DNA of 64,000 nt from Flavobacteriales bacterium (GCA_947497485.1 CANMHB010000001.1:186001-250000); one strand, 5' to 3'; positions 28,584 to 37,987 are shown, counted from the first letter of the stretch. Notes: generated by a model from the letters alone, not told the origin. Translations and numbers: made by a program.

Positions 28584-30083
28584 ATGAAATCCCTAATTAC
28601 CTCCCTAGTTCTGGTATGGTCTGCACACGTTTTATGTCAAGTTCGTGATAGCTTCGATATAACTGAATTCCTTGTAAACATCAAATCATCACCTTCACTA
28701 TCAAATGCATTTTCAAAATTAAATCGAATTCAAACAACTGAAACCAAAGAAAAATTTAATATTGTTCACTTCGGAGATAGTCATATACAAGGTGATTTTT
28801 TCTCGGGAGAAATTAGAAGATTGTTGCAAGCTGAATTTGGTTTTGCAGGTCAGGGAATTCTTTTTCCATATTCGTTATGCAAAAGCTATGGTCCGAAAGG
28901 AATAAAAGCATCAACTAGTGGTCTCTGGACTGGAACAAATATCCTCAAGAATACAGAAAAAAAGAACACAGGAGTAACGGGTTATACACTTTATACGACA
29001 AACTCAAACGCCGCTATAAAATTTGAGGTTACGGACAAATTTAATGGAAAGAGTTCGAATCGAATCGCAATTTGGAGCAGTTCAGATTCAAGTTCCTACG
29101 ATTACAAAATGAATGATGAATTTAAACTAATTGAAGAGAAAGAAATTGGCAATAATATCAAGTACAGGATATACGAAAGCAATTACATCATTTCTTCCTT
29201 TGATATCAATTTACTTAAAGTTAAAGAATCAAACAACAAATTCTATTTTCATGGATTTGAGTTTTTGAATAATGATTTCGGGATTAACTATCATCACCTA
29301 GGCGTTGTCGGTGCACAATTTACTCATTTGATTAATAATGCCGAACTTGCTGAAAGTCAAATCAATCAAATAAAACCAGACTTAATCATATTTTCATTTG
29401 GAACGAATGAAGCATATGACCAAAATGTGGATACGAATTATTATTATCGATCAATCACAAATTTCATCCAAAACATCCAGAAGTCCAATCCAGAAATAGC
29501 TTTTATATTAACCACTTCTCCTGATACGAGAAGTCAAGGAAGAACACCACCAAATCAGCGAACAGTTAATCGGCAATTGGAAAGACTTGCCAAAGAATTA
29601 GATTTATCCTTGTTTGACTTGAATAAAGCAATGGGAGGATGGGGTTCTCTTTATCGATGGTATGAGCAAAAATTAACGTTAGATGACAAATTACATTTCA
29701 ACTCGAATGGATATTCGTTACAGGGTAAAATGTTTACTCATTCCATTTTCAAAGAGTATAATCATGTTATTCAAAATCAATCAATTGATTTGATTAAACT
29801 AGAGAACCAACTTCATGATTTGCTTAAGCCAATTTTCTATGAGCCTCTTAAAAAAGAGGTTATTGACACCAATTTTACTATTAAGAAAACAGAAAACGTT
29901 GAAATCGAAAATAAACCGAAACAAAAAGCCAAAAATCAGATTTACATCGTAAAATCAGGCGATACTATTTCAGAAATTTCTAGAAAGTATAGAACAACGA
30001 CCAAAGCTATACTAAAAGCGAATAACTTGAAAGAAAATTCAATTATTCGGCCTGGTCAAAAACTACTAATTCCAAGAAATTAA
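28584..30083 (+). CDS. Secreted SGNH hydrolase with C-terminal LysM domain
   Basis: A 499-residue exported protein (signal peptide to about residue 19). The SGNH parts are Ser66 in FGDSHIQGDFF, a middle GTNEAYDQN and the late DKLHFNSNGY carrying the DxxH motif. A LysM domain at about 452-499 (YIVKSGDTISEISRKYRTT, then PGQKLLIP) points to binding of peptidoglycan. With the two upstream genes it suggests acylation or deacylation of the wall glycan. It overlaps the convergent glucosaminidase gene by four bases. Confidence 0.9.
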   Translation: MKSLITSLVLVWSAHVLCQVRDSFDITEFLVNIKSSPSLSNAFSKLNRIQTTETKEKFNIVHFGDSHIQGDFFSGEIRRLLQAEFGFAGQGILFPYSLCKSYGPKGIKASTSGLWTGTNILKNTEKKNTGVTGYTLYTTNSNAAIKFEVTDKFNGKSSNRIAIWSSSDSSSYDYKMNDEFKLIEEKEIGNNIKYRIYESNYIISSFDINLLKVKESNNKFYFHGFEFLNNDFGINYHHLGVVGAQFTHLINNAELAESQINQIKPDLIIFSFGTNEAYDQNVDTNYYYRSITNFIQNIQKSNPEIAFILTTSPDTRSQGRTPPNQRTVNRQLERLAKELDLSLFDLNKAMGGWGSLYRWYEQKLTLDDKLHFNSNGYSLQGKMFTHSIFKEYNHVIQNQSIDLIKLENQLHDLLKPIFYEPLKKEVIDTNFTIKKTENVEIENKPKQKAKNQIYIVKSGDTISEISRKYRTTTKAILKANNLKENSIIRPGQKLLIPRN

Positions 30084-30532
30084 TTCTTACAATTCTTGTT
30101 AATGATTCCAATAACAGCATTGCTCCATTTATTGGCATCAGCTGCATAACCTGTAGCAGCAATTGATTTTACCCACTTACTTTTGTCATCGCTCCCTTTC
30201 ATACCATTGTAGAATTTTTTGGATGATACCAATTCACAAAATCCAATGAAAGAATCCTTTACTGTTGGGTAGTATTTGTACCTACTTTTGTAACCTGAAA
30301 TAGAAGCCTGACATGAACCTACAATACCAAAATGGTTATTTAGCTTCTGTCCAACTTTACTCGTACCCCCACCAGACTCTATATATCCTACAGCTAAAAT
30401 AACACAAGAAGGAATTTTATATTGTTCTTCCATTTGCTTTGCCAAGTCTTTATATTCGTTAAAATAGTTTTTATTTTGAGCATTTAGCATTAAACAAAAA
30501 CAGATAAAAACAAACGTTTTTATTATTTTCAT
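30080..30532 (-). CDS. Exported glucosaminidase (peptidoglycan hydrolase)
   Basis: A 150-residue protein with a signal peptide (about 18 residues) and a FlgJ/AcmA-type glucosaminidase fold. The catalytic Glu52 lies in VGYIESGGGTS, followed by NHFGIVGS, YKYYPTVKDSFIGFCEL and ATGYAADANKW. It would cut the glycan chains of peptidoglycan. Facing the O-acyl modification genes, it may act on the same wall. No promoter was seen in the 88 bases upstream. Confidence 0.9.
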   Translation of the reverse strand: MKIIKTFVFICFCLMLNAQNKNYFNEYKDLAKQMEEQYKIPSCVILAVGYIESGGGTSKVGQKLNNHFGIVGSCQASISGYKSRYKYYPTVKDSFIGFCELVSSKKFYNGMKGSDDKSKWVKSIAATGYAADANKWSNAVIGIINKNCKN

Positions 30533-30620
30533 AACTCACTTTTTAAAAATTAAGTTAAGAAAGTTACAACATTGATTTAATTTTCACAAATTTTTTTATC
30601 TATTGAGAAAAAATTAGAAC

Positions 30621-31544
30621 TTATTTCCAATTCAAAATACTTAACTTTTCTTGTGAATATGGTTTAGAATATTGCAACTGAGCTACCCGCAGCATTTTTT
30701 CTATGGACTCTTTTTTAATCGATCGATTGTGATATAATCCTATAATTTCGCGAGCTGGAAAACCATCCAGATTTTCAACACGCTTTAGGTGATTTTGTTG
30801 TTCCTCGGTTAAATAATAATGTTCCGGAATGAGCGTATAACCTCCATTTTCATTTACCATTTCTATTAACAAATCGATATTTCCTCCTTGATAATTCCAT
30901 TGATCTAAATTAGTGGAATCATTGATTTGACAGAATTGAATCATTTGAGTTCGCAGACAATTCCCTTTATTTAGCAACCATGGATGAAGTTGTTCCAATT
31001 GAGAAAACGAAATTGTTTTACCCGAAATACTTGGACAATACACCAAAATTTCTTCTTGAAATAACGGAACTGTTCTTAGTTTTTGATCAAAATGAGGGCC
31101 TGCAAGAATCGCTAAATCAACCATATTATGCTCAATTTTATCTAATAATTCTTCCGTTTTATACTCAATAATATCAAGGATTACATTGTCAACTGAATTC
31201 TGCCAATAAGCAAACATTTTTCTGACCATATAGGCTGAAACCGTAGGTATTATTCCCAACCTTATAACTTCTTTTATCATTCCCTTTTGTCGGTCACAGA
31301 TCAATTTGATTTTTGAATTTTCAGCAAGAACATCGCGAATAATAGGAAGTATTTCTTCACCAAATGGCGTTAATTCCATCGGATTTTTTGAACGATCAAA
31401 AATTAAATGACCAAGCATTTCTTCTGCCTTTTTAATTTGCATTGAAAGTGTAGGCTGAGTAACAAAACACTTTTCACTTGCTTTTTGAAATTGTAGTTCC
31501 TCGCTCAAAACTACGATGTAGTGCATTTGTTGAAGTGAAATCAT
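30621..31544 (-). CDS. oxyR: Hydrogen peroxide-sensing regulator OxyR
   Basis: A 307-residue LysR-type regulator. The HTH is at residues 5-60 (FQKASEKCFVTQPTLSMQIK). The effector domain carries the redox pair Cys196 and Cys205 in NCLRTQMIQFCQ, nine residues apart as C199 and C208 in the Escherichia coli protein, so a disulfide switch is expected. It diverges from dps-ahpC, the classical peroxide-defence targets, and probably activates them from the shared upstream region. Confidence 0.95.
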   Translation of the reverse strand: MISLQQMHYIVVLSEELQFQKASEKCFVTQPTLSMQIKKAEEMLGHLIFDRSKNPMELTPFGEEILPIIRDVLAENSKIKLICDRQKGMIKEVIRLGIIPTVSAYMVRKMFAYWQNSVDNVILDIIEYKTEELLDKIEHNMVDLAILAGPHFDQKLRTVPLFQEEILVYCPSISGKTISFSQLEQLHPWLLNKGNCLRTQMIQFCQINDSTNLDQWNYQGGNIDLLIEMVNENGGYTLIPEHYYLTEEQQNHLKRVENLDGFPAREIIGLYHNRSIKKESIEKMLRVAQLQYSKPYSQEKLSILNWK

Positions 31545-31560
31545 ATAGTTATTATTTATA

Positions 31561-31611
31561 CAAATATAAATCTATTTAATATCTTCTATATGTTAATAGG
31601 GAGTAATTTTG
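31561..31611. promoter_or_regulatory. oxyR / dps control region
   Basis: The minus-strand -7 element TATATTTG is at 31561-31568, upstream of oxyR. The plus-strand -7 element TAATTTTG is at 31604-31611, upstream of dps. Between them lies the dyad CTATATGTTAATAG (31586-31599), plus CTAT at 31572. This resembles an interrupted LysR/OxyR site. No TTTG is found at the dps -33 position, as expected for an activator-dependent promoter. The dps leader would be about 100 bases. Confidence 0.5.
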
Positions 31612-31716
31612 TCAATGTAAATTCAGAATATTTGAAAACCTTCCTTTCTAAAGTGCAAAAAACGACAGCGAAAAATACCAAAATTTGCAAGGAATAATAA
31701 CCTAAAAATAGAGACC

Positions 31717-32181
31717 ATGAATCTTTCACAATCTTACAAAGACAAAATCAATCAGCTACTAGCAAGTTATCAAGTTCATTATCAAAACCTAAGAATGCTC
31801 CATTGGAATATTAAAGGAGAAAAATTCTTTGAACTACATGCAAAATATGAAGAACTTTATACACGTGTTCAAGTAATCATAGATGATTTAGCAGAACGAA
31901 TCTTATCCATTGGTGAAATTCCGTTGTCTTCGTTTTCTGATTATCTAAAACACAGTGTAGTCGAAGAACAACAAATTATTATGGAGGCCACAAGAGGAAT
32001 GAATTATGTCTTTCACGCACAAAAAGAACTTTTGATTGTTGAAAAAGAACTTTTGGTTTTGTCAAGCAAAAAAGATGACGAAGGAACAAACGCTTTTATG
32101 AGTGACTTGATCCGAGAAAAAGAAAAAACAAATTGGATGTTTTCAGCTTGGTTAACGAGCCAAACAGAAAATGTTTTTTAG
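31717..32181 (+). CDS. dps: Dps family ferritin-like DNA protection protein
   Basis: A 154-residue four-helix protein that stores iron and uses peroxide as oxidant. The ferroxidase ligands match the Listeria-type spacing: H29, H41, D56 and E60 (in LHWNIKG, FFELHAKYEE and IIDDLAERIL). It begins the unit dps-ahpC, opposite oxyR, and probably responds to peroxide through OxyR. Confidence 0.95.
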   Translation: MNLSQSYKDKINQLLASYQVHYQNLRMLHWNIKGEKFFELHAKYEELYTRVQVIIDDLAERILSIGEIPLSSFSDYLKHSVVEEQQIIMEATRGMNYVFHAQKELLIVEKELLVLSSKKDDEGTNAFMSDLIREKEKTNWMFSAWLTSQTENVF

Positions 32182-32231
32182 AAATGCTTAATTTTGAAGC
32201 TCAAATAAGTAAACAATTAAATAACATAAAA

Positions 32232-32864
32232 ATGTCAACATTAGTAGGAAAAAAGGCGCCATCTTTCAAAGCGTCTGCCGTTGTAAATGGAGGAGAAATA
32301 GTTAATGACTTCTCATTGGATCAGTATTTGGGGAAAAATCATGTACTTTTCTTCTTTTATCCTAAAGATTTCACGTTTGTTTGCCCATCTGAATTACATG
32401 CATTTCAAGCTGCTTTAAGTGAATTCGAATCAAGAGGCGTAAAAGTAGTTGCATGTTCAACGGACACTGAGGAATCTCACTGGGGATGGCTTCAAATGCC
32501 AAAAAACAAAGGTGGAATTCAAGGGGTTACTTATCCAATTGTAGCCGATACAACAAAAACAATCACTGAAGCTTATGGTTGTATGGCTGGAGAATACGAA
32601 TACGATATGGATGGAAACTTAACTGCATCTGGTCCAATGATTGCATATAGAGGCCTTTACTTGATTAATAAAGAAGGCGTGGTAATGCACCAGTTAGTAA
32701 ACTTCTTTCCACTTGGACGTAACGTTGATGAAGCTTTGAGAATGGTAGACGCACTTCAGTATTTCGAAGAAAATGGAGAAGTTTGTCCAGCCAACTGGCA
32801 CAAAGGAGACGCAGCAATGAAACCTTCATTTGAAGGAGTTGCGAATTACCTTGCTTCACACTAA
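32232..32864 (+). CDS. ahpC: Peroxiredoxin (2-Cys, AhpC/Prx type)
   Basis: A 210-residue typical 2-Cys peroxiredoxin. The peroxidatic Cys51 is in FTFVCPSELHAF and the resolving Cys185 in EVCPANW. The C-terminal tail, rather than a second domain, matches the Prx1 subgroup. The start is ATG at 32232 (MSTLVGKKAP), 50 bases after dps; the frame is open further back but would overlap dps. No ahpF is adjacent, so it probably uses thioredoxin. Confidence 0.95.
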   Translation: MSTLVGKKAPSFKASAVVNGGEIVNDFSLDQYLGKNHVLFFFYPKDFTFVCPSELHAFQAALSEFESRGVKVVACSTDTEESHWGWLQMPKNKGGIQGVTYPIVADTTKTITEAYGCMAGEYEYDMDGNLTASGPMIAYRGLYLINKEGVVMHQLVNFFPLGRNVDEALRMVDALQYFEENGEVCPANWHKGDAAMKPSFEGVANYLASH

Positions 32865-32889
32865 AAATAAATCAAACTAAAATTAAGAA

Positions 32890-32918
32890 CCATCGATCTT
32901 TGATCGGTGGTTTTTTTT
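32890..32918 (+). terminator. Terminator after ahpC
   Basis: A nine-base stem (32890-32898 with 32902-32910) and eight T. It ends the dps-ahpC unit just before prfA. Confidence 0.92.
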
Positions 32919-32925
32919 ATTTAAC

Positions 32926-32933
32926 TAACTTTG
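32926..32933 (+). promoter_or_regulatory. -7 element of prfA
   Basis: TAACTTTG, four bases before the prfA ATG at 32938. Transcription starting about four bases after the element would give a leaderless message. The -33 position lies in the preceding terminator and holds no TTTG. Confidence 0.5.
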
Positions 32934-32937
32934 TGAC

Positions 32938-34017
32938 ATGTCAGATTTATTATCTAAGCTAGAGGCCATTCACATCAGATTTGTTGAGGTTGGAAAAATG
33001 ATAACTGATCCTGAAATTATTTCGAACATGGATCGCTTTGTGAAATTGAATAAAGAATATCGTGAATTGGAATCGTTGGACGAGGTTTATAAATCGTACA
33101 AAAATCTAATTGGCAACCTTCAAAGCTCGAAAGAACTACTTGAAATCGAAACGGATCCAGAAATGCGCGAAATGGCGAAAATGGAAATCGATGAATTAGA
33201 GCAGAAACGTCCTGAAATGGAGGAGGAAATCAAAATGATGTTGATTCCTAAGGATCCAGAGGACGACAAAAATGCGATTATCGAATTACGGGCAGGAACA
33301 GGCGGCGACGAAGCTTGTATTTTTGTTGAGGACATTTTTCGAATGTACACAATGTTCTTCAAGGAAATGGGTTGGCAATATGATATTTTGAATTCTTCTG
33401 AAGGAACGGTAAAGGGTCTGAAAGAAATCTCTATGGAAGTTACGGGAGCTGGAATTTATGGTATGCTAAAATTCGAATCGGGTGTGCACCGTGTTCAACG
33501 AGTTCCTGAAACAGAATCGCAAGGAAGAGTTCACACTTCTGCAATTACTGTAGCTGTCTTACCTGAAGCCGAAGAGGTTGATTTTGAATTAGACATGAAT
33601 GATGTTCGCAAAGATACATTCCGAGCATCGGGTGCCGGTGGTCAGCACATTAACAAAACGGAATCGGCTATTCGTTTGACACACATTCCTACAGGAGTGG
33701 TTGTCGAATGTCAAGATGGTCGTTCACAACATAAGAATTTGGAGAAAGCCATTTCAGTTTTAAGATCGCGTTTATATCAAGCTGAATTGGATCGCGTTCA
33801 CAATGAACGGGCGGCTCAGCGAAAAACCCTGGTCTCAACAGGTGATCGTTCTGCGAAAATACGAACCTACAATTATCCACAAGGAAGAATAACAGATCAT
33901 CGTATTAACAAAACAATGTACAACCTTAACTCATTTATGAATGGTGACATTCAAGAAATGATCGATTCGTTGAAAATGGCTGAAAATGCTGAAAAACTCA
34001 AAGGACAGGAAGTATGA
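32938..34017 (+). CDS. prfA: Peptide chain release factor 1
   Basis: A 359-residue class I release factor for UAA and UAG. The GGQ motif is at 234-236 ([15 protein letters not shown]). The acidic N-terminal helical part and the codon-recognition region come before it. RF1 rather than RF2 is supported by length, the absence of an internal frameshift, and the [15 protein letters not shown] domain layout. It overlaps pyrF by four bases. Confidence 0.97.
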   Translation: MSDLLSKLEAIHIRFVEVGKMITDPEIISNMDRFVKLNKEYRELESLDEVYKSYKNLIGNLQSSKELLEIETDPEMREMAKMEIDELEQKRPEMEEEIKMMLIPKDPEDDKNAIIELRAGTGGDEACIFVEDIFRMYTMFFKEMGWQYDILNSSEGTVKGLKEISMEVTGAGIYGMLKFESGVHRVQRVPETESQGRVHTSAITVAVLPEAEEVDFELDMNDVRKDTFRASGAGGQHINKTESAIRLTHIPTGVVVECQDGRSQHKNLEKAISVLRSRLYQAELDRVHNERAAQRKTLVSTGDRSAKIRTYNYPQGRITDHRINKTMYNLNSFMNGDIQEMIDSLKMAENAEKLKGQEV

Positions 34018-34829
34018 CAAAGCAAGAATTAATCGGTCAGATTCGAAAGAAAAAGTCTTTTTTATGTATTGGTTTGGATCCAGATTTGACAAAAATCCCG
34101 AAACATTTATTAGACAAAGAAGACCCTATATTTGAGTTTAATAAGGAAATCATCGATGCGACGCATGAATTTTGCGTGGCATACAAACCAAACACTGCTT
34201 TTTACGAGGCATATGGTGTAAAAGGATGGCAAAGTTTGGAGAAAACCATTAATTACATTCCTAAAGATTGTTTTGTAATTGCCGATGCAAAGCGGGGTGA
34301 TATCGGTAACACTTCATCGTTTTATGCCAAAACATTTTTTGAAACATTACCTTGCGACGCAGTTACCGTTGCTCCATACATGGGATCTGATAGCGTTAAA
34401 CCGTTTTTGGAATTCGAAAATAAATGGGTAATTCTTTTAGCTTTAACCTCCAATTCTGGAGCATTTGACTTTCAATTTAAAGAAGTTCAAAATCGAAAAC
34501 TTTATGCAGAGGTAATTGAAAAAGCGAAACAATGGGGTTCTTCCGAAGAACTAATGTTTGTGGTTGGGGCAACAAGGGCTGAGGAAATTGCTGAAGTAAG
34601 AAAAATAGCTCCTGATTACTTCTTTTTAGTGCCTGGAGTTGGGGCTCAAGGCGGATCACTTGAAGAGGTAGTTAAATACGGATCAAATAACCAGTGTGGA
34701 CTTTTAGTCAATTCATCTCGGGGAATTATATATGCCGGAAATGAAGAAGATTTTGCAACCGCAGCAAAAAAAGAAGCGCTGAAAATACAATCCGAAATGG
34801 CGTTGTATGTCCAGCGCTACGAGTGGTAG
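34014..34829 (+). CDS. pyrF: Orotidine 5'-phosphate decarboxylase (type 2)
   Basis: A 271-residue enzyme that makes UMP from OMP. The active-site block [15 protein letters not shown] (with the catalytic Lys and Asp) and the phosphate-binding [11 protein letters not shown] are intact. The [12 protein letters not shown] start is typical of the longer type 2 form. It overlaps prfA as ATGA, so the two are co-translated. A convergent small gene ends ten bases after the stop. Confidence 0.96.
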   Translation: MTKQELIGQIRKKKSFLCIGLDPDLTKIPKHLLDKEDPIFEFNKEIIDATHEFCVAYKPNTAFYEAYGVKGWQSLEKTINYIPKDCFVIADAKRGDIGNTSSFYAKTFFETLPCDAVTVAPYMGSDSVKPFLEFENKWVILLALTSNSGAFDFQFKEVQNRKLYAEVIEKAKQWGSSEELMFVVGATRAEEIAEVRKIAPDYFFLVPGVGAQGGSLEEVVKYGSNNQCGLLVNSSRGIIYAGNEEDFATAAKKEALKIQSEMALYVQRYEW

Positions 34830-34838
34830 TTTTTTCTT

Positions 34839-34979
34839 TTACTTCGAAGCTAAATCGCTTGATTCGGTTGTTGGAACGCTTCCATAAGCATCACAACTTG
34901 CAATTCGTCCTCCTCCGCATGATGCCAATACAATTGATACAACAATTGCTGACAGAATTAAAGTGATTTTAGTTTTCAT
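34839..34979 (-). CDS. 46-residue lipoprotein
   Basis: A short reading frame begins with ATG at 34979 and encodes MKTKITLILSAIVVSIVLAS followed by Cys21. This is a full lipoprotein signal (LASC lipobox) with GGG after the cysteine, then a short tail with one more Cys and many Ser and Thr. The stop is TAA. Signal, lipobox and composition make chance unlikely. No function is known, and it lies between two plus-strand genes. Confidence 0.75.
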   Translation of the reverse strand: MKTKITLILSAIVVSIVLASCGGGRIASCDAYGSVPTTESSDLASK

Positions 34980-35087
34980 GATGGTTGTTTTTGTTGTTTG
35001 TTTGTATCTTAACGCAACCTTATGTCTTTAGGTTACAATTTGTTGAATAAAATTTAGTTATAAGTAATATTTTCTTTTGGGCCAATA

Positions 35088-36791
35088 ATGCGAATTAACC
35101 AATTTATCTTATTGATTTTCTTTTACTTATTAATAAATCTTAATCAAAATTTAAATGCTCAGAATTTCGTTCTGCATTTTCTTTCTACAGATGCGAATCA
35201 ATCCAACAAATCATTACTGAAGCCTAAAAAATTGAAAAATGCAAATCAATTGCAATCCTATCTCAGAGATTATCGACTAGAATTAATTGATAAGGGATAT
35301 TTTTTGGTATCAACCAAAATAGTAAATCAGAATAAAGATTCGGCCAATGTCGAAGTTAAGTTTGACAAGAAATTCGAACGGATTCAATTGAATATCTCTT
35401 CCGATCAAAAAAAACTATTCAAACAAATGGGGATTTTGAATAAATCAAACCAAAACTATTTGTCCTTACGACCGAACGATTTGAATCAACTTTTACGAAA
35501 AGCATTGAACTATCAACTGAATCAAGGTTTTCCCTTTGCAGAAGTCGGTTTTCAAAATGCAGAAATTGAGGGAGAAAAATTGAAGTGTGAATTGCGAATA
35601 AAAACCGGAGAATTTTATGCGTGGAGTAATATTACACTGAAAGGCAATATTGATATTTCAATTCGTTCTTTGCAAACCATTACGGGAGTCTTTATTGGGG
35701 AACCATTTAGCGAAGAAATTCTAAACCTCGTTGATAAACGATTAGAGCAAACCATCTATTTTAAAAAAGTCAAAAATTCAGAGGTTTTGTTTACAGAGCA
35801 AGGGGTTGAATTATTTATTTATCTCGAATCTCAAAAAGTGAGTTCAGTTCAAGGCGCAGTTGGCATACAGCCGAATCCATTTACACAGCGTGTTGGTCTT
35901 ACCGGTGATCTTCAAGCGAAACTTCTGAATGTCTTCAACAAGGGAGAAAACATTGATTTGAACTGGCGGAGTATTCAACCTCAAACCCAAGCATTGAATT
36001 TAAAGCTAGTTTATCCTTATTTATTTCAAACTCCTTTCGGAATCGATGCTCGTTTTTACCTTTTTAAACGAGATTCGAGTTTTTTAGATATGAAATCAAA
36101 TCTAGGAATTCAGTATCAACTTGCGGATGGAAGTTTATTAAAGGCCTTTTATCAATTTTCTTCTTCGGATTTACTTTACGGAGCATCTAATTCTATCTTC
36201 TCCAAACTTTCAAAAGTTCGAACGAATTCGTATGGACTTTCTTTTAATCGAAGAAAACTGGATTACATACCAAATCCAATGAAGGGAAACGCGACACTCA
36301 TTGAATTTGCGATTGGCACTAGAAAAACCATTTCAGATTCACTTAATAACAGCTTTTTGAATCGAATCAACCTTCAATATCAACATTACTTTCAATTATA
36401 TGGAAGAAACGTTCTTAAAGTAGCGGCGAATTTCGAGTCTTATAATGCAACGAATATTTTCCAAAATGAACTTTATCGTTTTGGTGGAATCAATTCGTTT
36501 AGAGGTTTTAATGAAGAAGAAATTTTTGCATCTACGAAACTCATTACGACACTCGAATATCGTTTTATCGTTGACAAAAATTCGAATGCTTTTCTTTTCT
36601 ACGACCAAGCCATTTACGAGAATACAGCCCTAACCTATCTCAAAGACCATCCTTTCGGCATCGGAGCTGGGTTTTCATTCGGAACCAAACTCGGAATATT
36701 TACAATTTCTTATGGCTTGGGAAAACAACTGAACAATAACCTTGATTTCCGTTCAGGAAAAATACATTTTGGATATACCGCCTATTTTTAA
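35088..36791 (+). CDS. BamA/Omp85-superfamily outer-membrane protein
   Basis: A 567-residue exported protein with a signal peptide of about 24 residues (LNQNLNAQ). POTRA-like domains are followed by a beta-barrel domain (Bac_surface_Ag type). The typical barrel motif GGINSFRGFNEEEI is seen at about residues 463-476, and the last residue is Phe, as in outer-membrane proteins. It is much shorter than BamA (about 800 residues), so it is probably a BamA-like assembly or transport protein, not the essential one. It sits alone, followed by convergent genes. Confidence 0.87.
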   Translation: MRINQFILLIFFYLLINLNQNLNAQNFVLHFLSTDANQSNKSLLKPKKLKNANQLQSYLRDYRLELIDKGYFLVSTKIVNQNKDSANVEVKFDKKFERIQLNISSDQKKLFKQMGILNKSNQNYLSLRPNDLNQLLRKALNYQLNQGFPFAEVGFQNAEIEGEKLKCELRIKTGEFYAWSNITLKGNIDISIRSLQTITGVFIGEPFSEEILNLVDKRLEQTIYFKKVKNSEVLFTEQGVELFIYLESQKVSSVQGAVGIQPNPFTQRVGLTGDLQAKLLNVFNKGENIDLNWRSIQPQTQALNLKLVYPYLFQTPFGIDARFYLFKRDSSFLDMKSNLGIQYQLADGSLLKAFYQFSSSDLLYGASNSIFSKLSKVRTNSYGLSFNRRKLDYIPNPMKGNATLIEFAIGTRKTISDSLNNSFLNRINLQYQHYFQLYGRNVLKVAANFESYNATNIFQNELYRFGGINSFRGFNEEEIFASTKLITTLEYRFIVDKNSNAFLFYDQAIYENTALTYLKDHPFGIGAGFSFGTKLGIFTISYGLGKQLNNNLDFRSGKIHFGYTAYF

Positions 36792-36818
36792 ATAAACGCA
36801 GAAAGGTTAATTCAAAAG

Positions 36819-37421
36819 TTATTGAACAAAAAAGCCATTGCTTTTCCATGTAGCTGTGTAAAATACACTATCGCCATAGGACATTTGTATTTTTCCCGCT
36901 TTTGCGAACCATTCCTGATAAAATTGATCTTTTTTCTCTTCATGAGATTCGCTTTTTGGTTGATAATTAATATCGGAAAAAGTAAGAGGATTTTTCAAAT
37001 CAATATTTTTTAATTCTTTTACTAATTTATCTTTTTCATCCAAAAATTGGATATTTATCCCTTTAAATATTCCTTCAATGGTTAATTTTTGAATATAATT
37101 CCCTTTTTTGCAAACAAAATTTTTGGTAGAATTGAAATCTTTTACTTCAGTTATTTTTACGGAATTATCCGGCATTAAACACCAACCTTCTGAATCAAAA
37201 AAAAGTGGCTCATGATTAAAAATTCGAACTTGTATTGCACTTAGAGCCTTGTTAATAGAATCTTGTTGCGCTTTTTCCTTTTTAAGCTGTTCTTCCTTAA
37301 GAGCTAACTCCTTTTTCTTCTGATCTTCTGTATTTGTTTCAGCTTGCTCATTACCACCGCAGCTAAATAGAGAAATTGATGCAATTGATGCCCCAACAAA
37401 AAGTGTAAATAATTTTTTCAT
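36819..37421 (-). CDS. Uncharacterised lipoprotein with charged coiled coil
   Basis: A 200-residue protein with lipobox LFSC (Cys21), then a charged helical stretch KKKELALKEEQLKKEKAQQ (about residues 35-55) likely to form a coiled coil. A beta-rich C-terminal part with two more Cys follows (GWCLMPDN and FVCKKGNY). I do not recognise a family. It is convergent with the BamA-like gene and has its own -7 element. Confidence 0.82.
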   Translation of the reverse strand: MKKLFTLFVGASIASISLFSCGGNEQAETNTEDQKKKELALKEEQLKKEKAQQDSINKALSAIQVRIFNHEPLFFDSEGWCLMPDNSVKITEVKDFNSTKNFVCKKGNYIQKLTIEGIFKGINIQFLDEKDKLVKELKNIDLKNPLTFSDINYQPKSESHEEKKDQFYQEWFAKAGKIQMSYGDSVFYTATWKSNGFFVQ

Positions 37422-37458
37422 TTTATTTTTATTTTAATTTTTGTAAAAATGTACTTAA

Positions 37459-37466
37459 CAAATATA
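37459..37466 (-). promoter_or_regulatory. -7 element of the 36.8 kb lipoprotein gene
   Basis: TATATTTG on the minus strand, about 37 bases before the ATG at 37421. Confidence 0.5.
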
Positions 37467-37480
37467 GGGTTTAAGTTTAT

Positions 37481-37864
37481 TTAATTTTCACCTTTACCTA
37501 CAACCTTTAAATTTACTGGATAGCTTTTTTTTTCGTCCATACTATACCAAGTCCCAACAACTGATGATCCGATTTTTTTATCCCAATCTTTAATTATAAA
37601 ATAGCCCGTTGGATTTCCAGAATAATTTTCAATTATTTTCTCGTCATCTTCTGAGCAAAGATCAATTACTTTCTTGTTACTCAAATAATAATACTCACCA
37701 ACTGTAAAGCAGGTACTTCCACCTCCTAAAGGAACGGCAAGGGTCATATCAATCTTATAATTACCGATCGTGCCCTTCAGTTTTGTTTCGCTTGTCCAAA
37801 TAGTCTGAGCAAAAATTTGTATTTGAAAAAAATAAACGATGGCGACTAGAATTAATTTTTTCAT
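37481..37864 (-). CDS. Small exported protein of unknown function
   Basis: A 127-residue protein with a signal peptide (about 19 residues, IQIFAQ). The mature part is beta-rich (TKLKGTIGNYKIDMTLAVPLGG then EYYYLSNKKVIDL) and repeats a pattern of short strands that may form a small lipocalin-like barrel. This is a guess. Two Cys (STCF and DLCS) may pair. It is followed by the lipoprotein gene on the same strand. Confidence 0.78.
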   Translation of the reverse strand: MKKLILVAIVYFFQIQIFAQTIWTSETKLKGTIGNYKIDMTLAVPLGGGSTCFTVGEYYYLSNKKVIDLCSEDDEKIIENYSGNPTGYFIIKDWDKKIGSSVVGTWYSMDEKKSYPVNLKVVGKGEN

Positions 37865-37897
37865 GATTCTTTTCAGTTTTGTTGTTTTTATTTACAC

Positions 37898-37905
37898 CAA
37901 ATATA
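37898..37905 (-). promoter_or_regulatory. -7 element of the 37.5 kb gene
   Basis: TATATTTG on the minus strand, 33 bases before the ATG at 37864. The nearest TTTG further upstream is 26 bases away. Confidence 0.5.
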
Positions 37906-37942
37906 CAAATTATTTATAGCCCGTGAATTTACAAACTTATTA

Positions 37943-37987
37943 AGAGAAGGACTTCTTAAAATGATGATAAAGAACTTCTCTTTTTTT
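37943..37987. terminator. Hairpin after the hydroxyacyl-CoA dehydrogenase gene
   Basis: AGAGAAG (37943-37949) pairs with CTTCTCT (37975-37981), and an inner TTCTT/AAGAA extends the stem. A run of T follows on the plus strand and overlaps the gene's stop codon. On the minus strand no T run follows, so its role in ending that gene is uncertain. Confidence 0.4.

Noticed and set aside
32133-32231. 33-residue extension of AhpC into dps
   Set aside because: The ATG at 32232 gives the standard start, and the extension would run through the end of dps.
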